A stretch of DNA of 50,897 nt from Candidatus Nitrosopumilus sp. (GTDB lineage Archaea; Thermoproteota; Nitrososphaeria; Nitrososphaerales; Nitrosopumilaceae), in contig JAONKT010000002.1 of the NCBI GenBank assembly GCA_028377625.1, forward strand, positions 1 through 50,897, in the 5' to 3' direction. The notes beneath the pieces were generated by a model, which saw nothing but the letters and a program-made list of their open reading frames with translations, had not been told where the DNA came from and made no database searches. The position numbers and the translations under genes were made by a program. This document shows, in pieces, positions 27,530 to 37,095 of the stretch (the first letter of the stretch is position 1; each line of letters starts with the position of its first letter).

Positions 27530-28234
27530 CTAATCAAGATTTGTTTGAATTAAATCTTGAATTTCTTTCCAATCTGAATTTTCTTTATGTTCCCATTTTT
27601 CATAATATACTACATCTTTTAGATCTAATCTTGGTAACCAACGTGCAGTTTCAAGATCTGGTTTATCAGCAAATTCATTTACATATCCTAAACACAAGTA
27701 TGCAACAGGAACTACATGTTCTGGTAATCCCAAAGTTTCTTTTAGAATGTCGTTTGAAAGAATACTGACCCAACCTAATCCTATTCCCTCTGTTCTTGCT
27801 GATAACCATAAATTTTGAATTGCACAACATACGCTGTACAAACCAGCTTCTGGAATACTTGATCTACCTATTACAAATGGACCAAATTTGGTTGGATCAT
27901 ATGTTACACAAAGATTGACAGGAGATTCTAAAATGCCTTCAAGCTTAAATGATAGATATTTTGATTTTTTTGGTTCTTCTACTATTTGAGATGAACGCTT
28001 TTTCTCTTCATCAAATGATTCTTTAATTTTCTTTTTAGTGACTTGATCTTTAATTAAAATGAAATTCCATGGTTGAGAAAAGCCTACTGATGGTGCATGA
28101 TGTGCAGCATGGAGGATTTTTGATAATTTCTCTTCTTCAATTGGTTTTGAGATAAAATGTGATCTAACATCCCTTCGTGAATAAATTGCCTTATAGAATC
28201 CTCTTTTTTCCTCATCAGTAAAATTAATTTCCAA
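27530..28234 (-). CDS. bluB: BluB-like 5,6-dimethylbenzimidazole synthase (nitroreductase family)
   Basis: FYKAIYSRRDVRSHFISKPI...AAHHAPSVGFSQPWNFILI...EGIGLGWVSIL...VPVAYLCLGYV. Confidence 0.87.
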   Translation of the reverse strand: MEINFTDEEKRGFYKAIYSRRDVRSHFISKPIEEEKLSKILHAAHHAPSVGFSQPWNFILIKDQVTKKKIKESFDEEKKRSSQIVEEPKKSKYLSFKLEGILESPVNLCVTYDPTKFGPFVIGRSSIPEAGLYSVCCAIQNLWLSARTEGIGLGWVSILSNDILKETLGLPEHVVPVAYLCLGYVNEFADKPDLETARWLPRLDLKDVVYYEKWEHKENSDWKEIQDLIQTNLD

Positions 28235-28316
28235 TATTTACACTCATTTTCTCTTTTTATTCAGCCTTTCTTTTCTTAAACGTTAATAATGTCTGAACCT
28301 TGCTTTCAACTTCAAT

Positions 28317-28390
28317 GGGCCTGTAGTCTAGCTGGTTAGGATACCGCCTCGACATGGCGGTGATCATGAGTTCGAATCTCATTAGGCCCA
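28317..28390 (+). tRNA. tRNA-Val (anticodon GAC)
   Basis: GGGCCTG TA GTCT AGCTGGTTA GGAT A CCGCC TCGACAT GGCGG TGATC ATGAG TTCGAAT CTCAT TAGGCCC A; full cloverleaf, no intron; position 33 is C. Confidence 0.9.
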
Positions 28391-28397
28391 CTTTTTA

Positions 28398-28886
28398 TTA
28401 TTTTTCAGTTCTGAATTCATTTTCAGCAACACTCCATGTACTTTGAGTGATAATCATGCCTTCCGCAACAAAATTAGTTACTTCATTATTTATTATGGAT
28501 TGATACATTTCTGAACCTACTTCTGATTTATTTAAAATGAATGTATTTTTCAAAGGAACTTCAGCACCTCCAAAAATTTGTGCTCTTCCAGGTAACGCAA
28601 CATCTTCAGTAGAATATTTTCCAGAACCTAATAACACATCATCACCATAGAGTTGGTATTCAATTACTGGAACTACGTATATTTTTTCACTAGAATTTTT
28701 TACGAGAAATGTAAGAGTTAATTTTGTTTCATTCTCTCCAGATTCTCTTAATGTAACATCTGTTAATTCAACTTCAACTTGATCAAGTGATACATTATCT
28801 AAACTTGCATAGTAAACAATTCCTCCCATTAAAGCTAAAACTCCAGCTATTGCTGCATAAACTGTAAGTCTACTTTGAAGTGCCAT
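28398..28886 (-). CDS. Membrane-anchored hypothetical protein
   Basis: N-terminal TM LTVYAAIAGVLALMGGIVYYASL; beta-rich extracytoplasmic domain. Confidence 0.65.
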   Translation of the reverse strand: MALQSRLTVYAAIAGVLALMGGIVYYASLDNVSLDQVEVELTDVTLRESGENETKLTLTFLVKNSSEKIYVVPVIEYQLYGDDVLLGSGKYSTEDVALPGRAQIFGGAEVPLKNTFILNKSEVGSEMYQSIINNEVTNFVAEGMIITQSTWSVAENEFRTEK

Positions 28887-28967
28887 TTCAATATGATTCT
28901 TAATCTACAAGTAAAAAACGTTGTCAAGATCCAAATACATAATATTTGATATGATATTTGATAAAAT

Positions 28968-29465
28968 ATGGCTGCAATAGAACAAGCAATTTTAACTTGG
29001 ATTCATCTTGTTTCAGCTGCAATATGGGTGGGGGGTTCACTTTTTATTGGAATTGTATTTTCTCCACTTTTAAAAACTATGACTAGCACTCTTCAAGAAA
29101 GAATGCAAATAATGATCAGAGTTGGAAAACGATTTAACATAATTGCAGTACCTGCATTAATTATTATGATGATAACTGGTCTGTATAATTCCCATTTAAT
29201 ATTAGGTAAACCAAATATTCTTTTTGAAACAAGTTATGGACAATTTTTAGTAATTAAAATCATACTTGTTATTGTATTAATTATTGTATACGCAATACAT
29301 GTTAGAGTAATTCGTAAAGATGTTGAAGAAAAAATTATGTCAAATCAAATGTCTGAACCTGAAATACAAAAATTAAGAAAAAAAATTATTATCCTTGGTG
29401 AAATAACGGTTGTAATTTCTTTGGTGATTCTATTTTTAGCATCATTACTTGATGCTGGAGTTTGA
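28968..29465 (+). CDS. Four-TM membrane protein, CopD-like
   Basis: TWIHLVSAAIWVGGSLFIGIVFSPLL...RFNIIAVPALIIMMITGLYNS...LVIKIILVIVLIIVYAIHV. Confidence 0.72.
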   Translation: MAAIEQAILTWIHLVSAAIWVGGSLFIGIVFSPLLKTMTSTLQERMQIMIRVGKRFNIIAVPALIIMMITGLYNSHLILGKPNILFETSYGQFLVIKIILVIVLIIVYAIHVRVIRKDVEEKIMSNQMSEPEIQKLRKKIIILGEITVVISLVILFLASLLDAGV

Positions 29466-30470
29466 TACTCCTTCAATAATTACTTCAAATCCTTCTGATA
29501 TTTTTCCAATCCCGTATTTACAACCTGTAATTTTTGATGTTACAAACAGATTTGTTTCTAAATGATTTGTAATTTCTTTAACTCGGAATACTGTTTTGCC
29601 TTCTGCTAAACTTGCAGGTACTACAATCATATCAGCTAATTTTTCATCTAACCCAAGTGAATTATTCATAAATTTATTAAAATTTAAATCAAAATTCTGT
29701 GTTTTTTTATTAAACAATGTATCAACCCCCATAATTGAATTATCATCAATACTATACATTAACAATGAAGCTCCAGAATCAATTGCTTTTTCTTCTTTAA
29801 TTATAATTTCTACATTATTTTTTTCTTTACAAATTTTTTCTTTTATTTTTTCTATTTCTTCTTCTATTATTATCAATGGAATTTTTGAAAATGTACAAAT
29901 TAATTTTACATTATTTGTTTTTCTTTCAAAAAAATTCACTAATTTTATTTTTGCTGGATATACTTCTAATTTTATTTCCCCACCGCCCTTTGGGTAGTAC
30001 CCTCTGTTAGTTATTTCAATTGAAAAGTTAATTCCCATTCTAGAATATGCTTCTTTGAGTATATACTGAGTATAATCCATTGATGGACTCCAAAGAACAT
30101 CTGTACCACCTTTAATTGTTAAACTAAGTTTTTTTTGTGAAATTGATACAACCGGAATTAAAACTTGAAGAATTAATGAAATACTTCCTGCTGTTTTAAC
30201 ATCTTCAATTAATTCTAAACTTTCTATATTGCGTGGAATAAATTTTAATTCTGTAGAACCTATTTCAGCTCCAATTACATCTGCATTTGTAATTTTTTGT
30301 AAAATTTTAATTGCAGTTAGATGTTGTGGTTTTAAACCACTATTCTTTCTATTCTTTCTAATATTTTCTAGATGAATTGGTTGGTTTGTTATACATGATA
30401 ATGTAATTGCTGAGCGTACTATCTGTCCACCACCTTCACCATGAGCTCCATTAATTTTTAAAAAATTCAT
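29445..30470 (-). CDS. rtcA: RNA 3'-terminal phosphate cyclase
   Basis: INGAHGEGGGQIVRSAITLSCIT, LKPQHLTAIKIL, RGYYPKGGGEIKLEV, GASLLMYS. Confidence 0.93.
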   Translation of the reverse strand: MNFLKINGAHGEGGGQIVRSAITLSCITNQPIHLENIRKNRKNSGLKPQHLTAIKILQKITNADVIGAEIGSTELKFIPRNIESLELIEDVKTAGSISLILQVLIPVVSISQKKLSLTIKGGTDVLWSPSMDYTQYILKEAYSRMGINFSIEITNRGYYPKGGGEIKLEVYPAKIKLVNFFERKTNNVKLICTFSKIPLIIIEEEIEKIKEKICKEKNNVEIIIKEEKAIDSGASLLMYSIDDNSIMGVDTLFNKKTQNFDLNFNKFMNNSLGLDEKLADMIVVPASLAEGKTVFRVKEITNHLETNLFVTSKITGCKYGIGKISEGFEVIIEGVSNSSIK

Positions 30471-30531
30471 ATTTTTAACTAGTTTGTACTCTTTATGATA
30501 GTTTTTTAAAAAGAAATTTCCTATATTTTGT

Positions 30532-31026
30532 ATGAATGGTTTGTTGATAGGAAGATTTCAACCATTTCACTTGGGTCATCTTGAAGCATTAAAATTCGCA
30601 TTGTCTCAAGTGGATAAACTTTGGTTGGGTTTAGGAAGCTCAAACAGACCTATTGAAAGAAACAATCCGTTTTCTGCTGAAGAAAGAAAGAAAATGATCT
30701 TATCTTCAATTGATGATTCAATCAAAAATAAAATTACAATTTATTTTATTCCTGATTTAGATAATCATGTAAAATGGATTGAAAAAATTGATACTATAGT
30801 ACCAAATTTTGATATTATTTTTTCTAATGATCCATTAACTGATCATCTGTATTCAAAAAGAGCAACTCAAGTAATGGCTATTCCATTTTTAAAAAGAGAT
30901 CAATTATCTGGTACTAGAGTTAGGAATCTGATTAAAAGCGATCAAAAATGGGATGATTTAGTTCCCTCTGGTACTAAACTAATTTTAGAAAATTTGGATT
31001 CAAAAAATCGGCTACAAATTCTTTAA
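30532..31026 (+). CDS. nadM: Nicotinamide-nucleotide adenylyltransferase (archaeal NadM type)
   Basis: GLLIGRFQPFHLGHLEAL, GSSNRPIERNNPFSAEERKKMI, LSGTRVRNLI. Confidence 0.92.
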   Translation: MNGLLIGRFQPFHLGHLEALKFALSQVDKLWLGLGSSNRPIERNNPFSAEERKKMILSSIDDSIKNKITIYFIPDLDNHVKWIEKIDTIVPNFDIIFSNDPLTDHLYSKRATQVMAIPFLKRDQLSGTRVRNLIKSDQKWDDLVPSGTKLILENLDSKNRLQIL

Positions 31027-31065
31027 TTATAAATAAGCCTGAGCATAATCAATTTTGAAGATATT

Positions 31066-32223
31066 TTGGAATATTTAGTAATGTTACCAGGACCTACAAA
31101 TGTCCCTGAACGTGTTACTCGAGCAATGATCGAACCTTCAATTAATCACAGAAGTGATGATTTTGTAAAACTTTACGAAGAATGTGTAAATAATACAAAA
31201 AAAGTTTTTGATACTCAAGGGGATGCTGTTTGTTTATCTGCATCTGGTACTGGTGCTGTTGAATGTTCTGTTGTTAATTTAGTTAAAAAAGATGATAAAG
31301 TAATAATCCCTGTTAATGGTGAATTTAGTACTCGTTTAGCACAACAAATTGAATGGGCTGGTGGACAAACAATTAGAATTGAAACTGAACCAGGTGTTAA
31401 CCCTACATATGATCAAGTAAAAGAAGCATTTGATAACAACAAAGACGTAAAAGCATTCTATTGTGTTTGGAATGAAACTTCTACAGGCACTATGATTAAT
31501 TATCTTGATAGAATTAAAGATCTAACTTCTAGAAATGATTCCTATTATGTCTTGGACGGTGTCTCTATAGTAGGCGGAGAAGAACTTCACATGGATAAAT
31601 GGGGAATTGATATTGCAATGACTGGTGCACAAAAAACATTTGCATGTCCTCCAGGAATTTCACCAATCTGTATTAATTCTAGAACTAGAAAATACATGGA
31701 AGCAAATCCTCCAAATACAATGTATTTCAATTTACCAAGATATTTCAAATATTATGATGAAGCTAAACACACTCCATTTACTCCTGCATTACCAGTTCTT
31801 TTTGCATATAGAGAAGCAATGAGAATTATGTTTGAAGAGGGAATTGAACAAAGAATTCAACGTCACAGAATCTGCTCTGACGCTCTATATTCTGGTTTAT
31901 CAGCACTTGGATTAACACCATTTGCTAAGGAAGATTCACGTTCAACTGTAGTTATTGCATTAAATTATTTAGATGGATTAGAAGATAAAATATTCCGTGA
32001 TACATTAGCTAAAAAATTCAGAATTTTGGTTGCAGGTGGATTTGGTAATCTAAAAGGTAAAGTTTTCCGAGTTGGATGTATGGGTGAAGTAAATGCATCA
32101 CATGTTATGAGATGTATTTCTGGCATTGGTTCAACATTATCTATGATGGGATATGATACAGATTCACAAGCAGGTCTAAAGATCGCAGAAGATAAACTAA
32201 AGGCTCTTCCTAACCCTTCTTAA
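31066..32223 (+). CDS. Class V aminotransferase (alanine/serine-glyoxylate type)
   Basis: MLPGPTNVPERVTRAMIEPSINHRSDDFVKLY, SASGTGAVECSVVNL, DGVSIVGGEELHMDKWGIDIAMTGAQKTFACPPGISPI; TTG start. Confidence 0.9.
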   Translation: MEYLVMLPGPTNVPERVTRAMIEPSINHRSDDFVKLYEECVNNTKKVFDTQGDAVCLSASGTGAVECSVVNLVKKDDKVIIPVNGEFSTRLAQQIEWAGGQTIRIETEPGVNPTYDQVKEAFDNNKDVKAFYCVWNETSTGTMINYLDRIKDLTSRNDSYYVLDGVSIVGGEELHMDKWGIDIAMTGAQKTFACPPGISPICINSRTRKYMEANPPNTMYFNLPRYFKYYDEAKHTPFTPALPVLFAYREAMRIMFEEGIEQRIQRHRICSDALYSGLSALGLTPFAKEDSRSTVVIALNYLDGLEDKIFRDTLAKKFRILVAGGFGNLKGKVFRVGCMGEVNASHVMRCISGIGSTLSMMGYDTDSQAGLKIAEDKLKALPNPS

Positions 32224-32269
32224 GTTTGAGAACGTTTAACTAATATAAGGAAATTCGAAAACGATCACA

Positions 32270-33031
32270 TTGACTTTTGATAAAGGCTCATTAATTTTAG
32301 TAGATTATACTGCAAAAGTAAAAGATGATGATGAGGTTTTTGATACAACTATTGAAGCAGATGCAAAAAAATATTCACTTCATGAAGAAAATGCCAAATA
32401 TCATCCTAAACTAGTTTCTATTGGTGAGACATCTTATCCTGTTCTAAAAGGATTTGATGAAGCACTTGCAAAAACAGCTGTTGGTGATAAACTAACAGTT
32501 GAAGTTACACCTGACAAAGGTTTTGGTGCAAGAGATTCTGGTAAAGTTAGAATGATCCCACTTAGAAAATTAGGTGAGGATGCAGAAAAAGTTTCAGTAG
32601 GTGATACAATTGAAGTTGATAATAAAAGAGGAATTATCCGTTTTATTGGATCTGGTAGAGTTCAAATTGATTATAATCACAGATATGCAGGAAAAACTAT
32701 TCTCTTTGACGTTAATGTACTCAAATCACTTGACTCACCAAAAGACAAAGTTGATGCAATTTTAAAAGAAAGACTTCCTGTTGAAGATGATAAAATTACT
32801 TCTGAATTAAAAGATAAGGAAGTAAGTATAACAATTCCTGAAGAAATTTTACGTGCTGATGGTTTACAAATAATGAAACACTTTATCCAAATGGATATTT
32901 TCAAATTTGTTAATACTTTAGAAAAAATTAGTTTTGTTGAAACTCATATTAACAAACAAGCTCCTGTAAAGAAACCTGAAACAAAAAAACCTGAAACAAA
33001 AAAACCTGAAACAAAAGAAAAAACTGCTTAA
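32270..33031 (+). CDS. FKBP-type (SlyD-like) peptidyl-prolyl cis-trans isomerase
   Basis: GSLILVDYTAKVKDDDEVFDTT, VLKGFDEALAKTAVGDKLTVEVTPDKGFGARD, DYNHRYAGKTILFDV; TTG start. Confidence 0.92.
   Translation: MTFDKGSLILVDYTAKVKDDDEVFDTTIEADAKKYSLHEENAKYHPKLVSIGETSYPVLKGFDEALAKTAVGDKLTVEVTPDKGFGARDSGKVRMIPLRKLGEDAEKVSVGDTIEVDNKRGIIRFIGSGRVQIDYNHRYAGKTILFDVNVLKSLDSPKDKVDAILKERLPVEDDKITSELKDKEVSITIPEEILRADGLQIMKHFIQMDIFKFVNTLEKISFVETHINKQAPVKKPETKKPETKKPETKEKTA
32972..33016 (+). repeat. Three tandem copies of a 15-nt unit (aaacctgaaacaaaa) encoding KPETK in the FKBP tail
   Basis: Copies at 32972, 32987 and 33002. Confidence 0.9.
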
Positions 33032-33032
33032 A

Positions 33033-34097
33033 TTAAATTACTTTAGTAATTTTTGCAAGATTCATTGCAACTTTTTTAGTCATTTTGATTTCTTTCAAAA
33101 TTGTATATCGTTCTGGTCTTAACTCTTGTGCAATCATTAATGCTTCAATAATCATATTTGATTCAAGCCCAATTTGTTTTGCTGTAGTTGGTGCACCTAC
33201 ATCTTTTAATGTTTTAATAATTTTTCTCCAATCTTGTCCTTGCAATTTTGCCATCATTATAGATCCAATCCCACATTTTTCTCCATGAAGTCCAATCCCT
33301 GGTGCAATTTTATCAAGTGCATGTGAAATAAGATGTTCGGCACCAGAACATGGTCGGCTACTTCCTGCAATACATGATGCAACTCCTGCACTGATCAACC
33401 CTTCTACAATTACACGCTCATCTAATCCTTTTTTTGCAAACTCTGAAGAATTTTCCATAACAATTTTGGCACTCATCATTGCTAAATCTGCAGCATATCT
33501 TCCATAGTACTCTTTTTTTCTTTTATGTCCTAATTGCCAATCTTTTACGGCAATAATATTTGCAATGAGATCTCCACAACCACTAGCTAGTAACTTTGAT
33601 GGTGCTTTTTTAATTATATCAATATCTACAAAAACTCCCATAGGTGCAGATGCTACAATTGAATGAGGTTTGTCACTTTTTACAGAAACAAATGGACTTG
33701 CCATTCCATCATGTGATGCAGCAGTTGGTAAACTTACAAATGGAATTGATAAATTGTATGAAATTAATTTTGCAGTATCAACAGAACGGCCACCGCCAAT
33801 TCCTACAATTAAATCTGAATTATCTTGTTTAACATTTTTTTTAATTTTATTAATTGATTTAATTTGGTTATCTGTTGATGTATGCCAAACAAATCTGATT
33901 TTTTTGATTTTTAATGATTTTTCTACTTTAATTTTTAATACTTTTTGAACATTTGTACCACAAATCAACGAAACTTTTTTTGGCTTATTTAATGACTTAA
34001 GAAATTTTCCAAAATCCCCTATATTTTTCTCACCTATTTCTATGAGTCTGGGTAATTCCATTGTGTGTGATTGCATGCGATCTTCATTTTTTAACAT
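33033..34097 (-). CDS. egsA: sn-glycerol-1-phosphate dehydrogenase
   Basis: DLIVGIGGGRSVDTAKLISYNLSIPFVSLPTAASHDGMASPFVSV, SGCGDLIANI, HGEKCGIGSIMMAKL. Confidence 0.93.
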   Translation of the reverse strand: MLKNEDRMQSHTMELPRLIEIGEKNIGDFGKFLKSLNKPKKVSLICGTNVQKVLKIKVEKSLKIKKIRFVWHTSTDNQIKSINKIKKNVKQDNSDLIVGIGGGRSVDTAKLISYNLSIPFVSLPTAASHDGMASPFVSVKSDKPHSIVASAPMGVFVDIDIIKKAPSKLLASGCGDLIANIIAVKDWQLGHKRKKEYYGRYAADLAMMSAKIVMENSSEFAKKGLDERVIVEGLISAGVASCIAGSSRPCSGAEHLISHALDKIAPGIGLHGEKCGIGSIMMAKLQGQDWRKIIKTLKDVGAPTTAKQIGLESNMIIEALMIAQELRPERYTILKEIKMTKKVAMNLAKITKVI

Positions 34098-34172
34098 TAT
34101 TTATCATTTCAAAGGATCAAAAAGTTATTTAAAAGGGTGACATGCCATTTACTTTATCTTAAAAGGTGTATT

Positions 34173-34805
34173 TTGTCAAATAACGTTGAAGAAAAAATTT
34201 TGCATGGGACTACCACTGTAGGTATTAAGGCTAAAGACGGTGTCGTATTGTGCGCAGATATGAGAGCAAGTGCAGGATATTTTATAGCAAATAACAATAC
34301 TATGAAAATTCAACAAATTGACTTGCATGCAGGCTTAACTTTGGCTGGTGGTGTTGCAGATGCCCAAAATATTGTTGATGTATTACGATATCATTCTAAT
34401 TTACACAGAGTTGACAAACAAAATTCAATATCCATTCACTCTTTAGCAAGACTCTGTTCTTTGATTTTCCATCAAAATAGAGGATATCCGTTTATGGCTG
34501 ATATTTTACTTGGTGGTTATGATGCAAATGGTCCTGCATTGTTTAATGTTGACATGTTTGGTTCTGTTGAAGAAAAATCTTATGTAACAACTGGTAGTGG
34601 TTCACCAGTAGCTTATGGTTTACTTGAAGAAGAATATAGAAATGACCTCACAGTTGAAGAGGCAAAAAAAATAGCTTTACGAGCTGTTAAAGCTGCAATC
34701 GTTAGAAACATTGGTACTGGTGATGGAATAAACATCTCAGTAATGGACAAAGATGGATTCCGTCTATTAACCGATGAGCAAAAGAAAGCAGTTATCGAAC
34801 TTTAG
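34173..34805 (+). CDS. psmB: Proteasome beta subunit
   Basis: Propeptide (M)SNNVEEKILHG then TTTVGIKAKDGVVLCADMRASAGYFIANN; TTG at 34173 preferred over track start 34137. Confidence 0.93.
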   Translation: MSNNVEEKILHGTTTVGIKAKDGVVLCADMRASAGYFIANNNTMKIQQIDLHAGLTLAGGVADAQNIVDVLRYHSNLHRVDKQNSISIHSLARLCSLIFHQNRGYPFMADILLGGYDANGPALFNVDMFGSVEEKSYVTTGSGSPVAYGLLEEEYRNDLTVEEAKKIALRAVKAAIVRNIGTGDGINISVMDKDGFRLLTDEQKKAVIEL

Positions 34806-34812
34806 TGATTTA

Positions 34813-36753
34813 ATGCAAAGAAAACAATCTCAAAGAGAATTACCTAATAGTAGCCAGAATGTTATGGCAACCATACTGCAAAGTATGCCCAAAGAAGCAA
34901 GTATTACAAAAATAGAATATGAGGGACCAAGAATTGCACTTTATACAAATTCTCCTAGATATTTACTAGAAAATAATGAAACAATTTCAAAATTAGTTAG
35001 TGTAATCAAAAAACGAATTGTAATTAGAACTGATGAATCAATTAGAAAACCTGAAGATGAATGTAGAAAAATTATTGCAGAACATGTTCCAAAAGAAGCA
35101 AATTTACAAGCAACTCTGTTTGATACATCTACTGGTGAAGTTTCAATTGAAGCTAAAAGACCATGGTTATTACAAAGAAATGCAAAAGAATTCAATCATG
35201 CTGATCTTACTGAAAAAATAGGATGGGTATTAAGAATAAGAAAAGCCACTACTATACCATCACGTACTATTCAAACAATTAATGCAACTTTAAAACAAGC
35301 TTCTACTGAAAGAGGAAAACAAATGAAACAAGTAGGTGATGATATTTTTAGATCTAAATTATCACAAAGAACTGAGGTTTCTCTTCATACACTTGGTGGT
35401 TTTGGACAAGTTGGTAGATCATCAATGTTACTATCAACTCCAGAAAGTAAAATTTTAGTTGATTGTGGAATTAATCCTGGTGCTCGTTCTCCAATGGATG
35501 CATATCCAAGACTTGATTCTTTAGATATTACATTAGATGAACTTGATGCTGTAGTTATTGGCCATGCTCATTTAGATCATACAGGATTTTTACCTGCATT
35601 ATGCAAATATGGTTACAAAGGTCCAATATACTGTAGTGAACCAACACTACCTATGATGAATTTAATTCAATTAGATGCAATCAAAGTTGCAGCTGCTCAA
35701 GGTAGAACCCCGATTTATGCAGAACGAGACGTTAAACAAGTAATGAAACAAACAATTACTTTACCATATGGAAGCGTAACTGATATTTCTCCTGATATCA
35801 AATTAGTTCTTGCTAATGCTGGTCATATTCTTGGTTCAGCATTGTGTCATTTTCATATTGGAAATGGTGATCATAATTTTGTTTATTCTGGAGATATTAA
35901 ATTTGGAAAAAGTATTTTATTTGAAGCTGCAAGTTGGAATTTCCCTAGAGTAGAAACACTGTTGATTGAAAGTACTTATGGTCTTAGGGAAGATGTTCAA
36001 CCAACTAGGCAACAAGTAGAATCATCTTTTATCAATGCAGTTAACAATACTTTGGCAGATGGAGGAAAAGTATTGATCCCAATTCCTGCAGTAGGACGTG
36101 CACAAGAAATTATGATGGTAATTGATCACTATATGAAATCAGGTGAAATGGTTGAAGCACCAGTATTTACAGAAGGTATGATTTCAGAGGCATCAGCTAT
36201 CCATGAATCTTATCCTGAATATCTTGCAAGAGAACTAAAACAAAAAATTTTAGAAACAGATGATAATCCATTTGATTCTGAATACTTTACAAATATTGAA
36301 CATGCAGATGCTAGAGAAGAACCAATGAGAGAAAATTCCCCATGTATTATTTTGGCAACATCTGGAATGTTAGAGGGTGGACCCGTTTTGGAATATTTCA
36401 AAAATATTGCACCAGATCCAAAAAATAAAGTCTTGTTTGTTTCTTATCAAGTAAATGGAACTATGGGAAGACGTGTACTGGATGGCTCTAAACAAGTTTC
36501 TATGTTAGGTAAAGAAGGTAAAATTGAAGTTGTTTCTGTTGGTTGTGGTGTTGAAAAACTAGATGGATTTAGTGGACATAGTGATTACAATCAATTAATG
36601 TCATTTGTACAACGGTTAAGACCAAAACTTCGCCGTGTTTTGGTTAATCACGGTGAACGTTCAAAATCAGAGAATCTAGCTATGAATATTCGTAGAATGC
36701 ATAAATTACCTGCTCATTACCCTCAAGTTCAAGAAGCAATAAAATTATTTTAA
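34813..36753 (+). CDS. KH-domain metallo-beta-lactamase/beta-CASP ribonuclease (aCPSF1/FttA-type)
   Basis: KH-like N-terminus, VVIGHAHLDHTGFLPAL, LVLANAGHILGSA, LIESTYGLR, ILATSGMLEGGPVLEY, GFSGHSDYNQLMSF; likely start ATG 34813. Confidence 0.93.
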   Translation: MQRKQSQRELPNSSQNVMATILQSMPKEASITKIEYEGPRIALYTNSPRYLLENNETISKLVSVIKKRIVIRTDESIRKPEDECRKIIAEHVPKEANLQATLFDTSTGEVSIEAKRPWLLQRNAKEFNHADLTEKIGWVLRIRKATTIPSRTIQTINATLKQASTERGKQMKQVGDDIFRSKLSQRTEVSLHTLGGFGQVGRSSMLLSTPESKILVDCGINPGARSPMDAYPRLDSLDITLDELDAVVIGHAHLDHTGFLPALCKYGYKGPIYCSEPTLPMMNLIQLDAIKVAAAQGRTPIYAERDVKQVMKQTITLPYGSVTDISPDIKLVLANAGHILGSALCHFHIGNGDHNFVYSGDIKFGKSILFEAASWNFPRVETLLIESTYGLREDVQPTRQQVESSFINAVNNTLADGGKVLIPIPAVGRAQEIMMVIDHYMKSGEMVEAPVFTEGMISEASAIHESYPEYLARELKQKILETDDNPFDSEYFTNIEHADAREEPMRENSPCIILATSGMLEGGPVLEYFKNIAPDPKNKVLFVSYQVNGTMGRRVLDGSKQVSMLGKEGKIEVVSVGCGVEKLDGFSGHSDYNQLMSFVQRLRPKLRRVLVNHGERSKSENLAMNIRRMHKLPAHYPQVQEAIKLF

Positions 36754-37023
36754 ATCGTATTCAGGTTTCCAGATCTTTATACTGGATGGTGTAACAATAA
36801 TTCTTTCTTCACCTAATCTTGCAATTTCTGCATCTGCTGTTTTAGCAATTGAATACAAATCTTCAACTACTTTACGTAATTGATCCACATCCTTTTGTGC
36901 CAATGGTGTGACTCTTAGAATTAAAATTATTCCTTTTTTGATATCTTCTTTTATAGAATGAACATCACTACTATCCCTGATTGTTATGGCCTTTAGATAT
37001 GTGGGATTCTCTTGCTTTTGCAT
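36745..37023 (-). CDS. sepF: SepF/DUF552-like cell division protein
   Basis: YLKAITIRDSSDVHSIKEDIKKGIILILRVTPLAQKDVDQLRKVVEDLYSIAKTADAEIARLGEERIIVTPSSIKIW. Confidence 0.85.
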   Translation of the reverse strand: MQKQENPTYLKAITIRDSSDVHSIKEDIKKGIILILRVTPLAQKDVDQLRKVVEDLYSIAKTADAEIARLGEERIIVTPSSIKIWKPEYDLK

Positions 37024-37095
37024 TATGATTGAAAAAGATCCTACTCCTTCAAAAACTCTTCCTTAGTTTTAACTAATTTTTTCAATTTTTTATGC

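Noticed and set aside
27412-27768. 118-aa plus-strand ORF
   Set aside because: Runs through the tRNA-Arg gene and antisense to bluB; no independent support.
28349-28355. Reading the plus-strand tRNA as tRNA-Ser(CGA)
   Set aside because: Requires shifting the anticodon stem and breaks pairing; no long variable arm, so not tRNA-Ser.
32972-33016. Tandem repeat as CRISPR-like or mobile element
   Set aside because: Three in-frame 15-nt units encoding KPETK in the disordered FKBP tail; no spacers.
33644-33948. Two plus-strand ORFs opposite egsA
   Set aside because: Antisense shadows of a conserved dehydrogenase.
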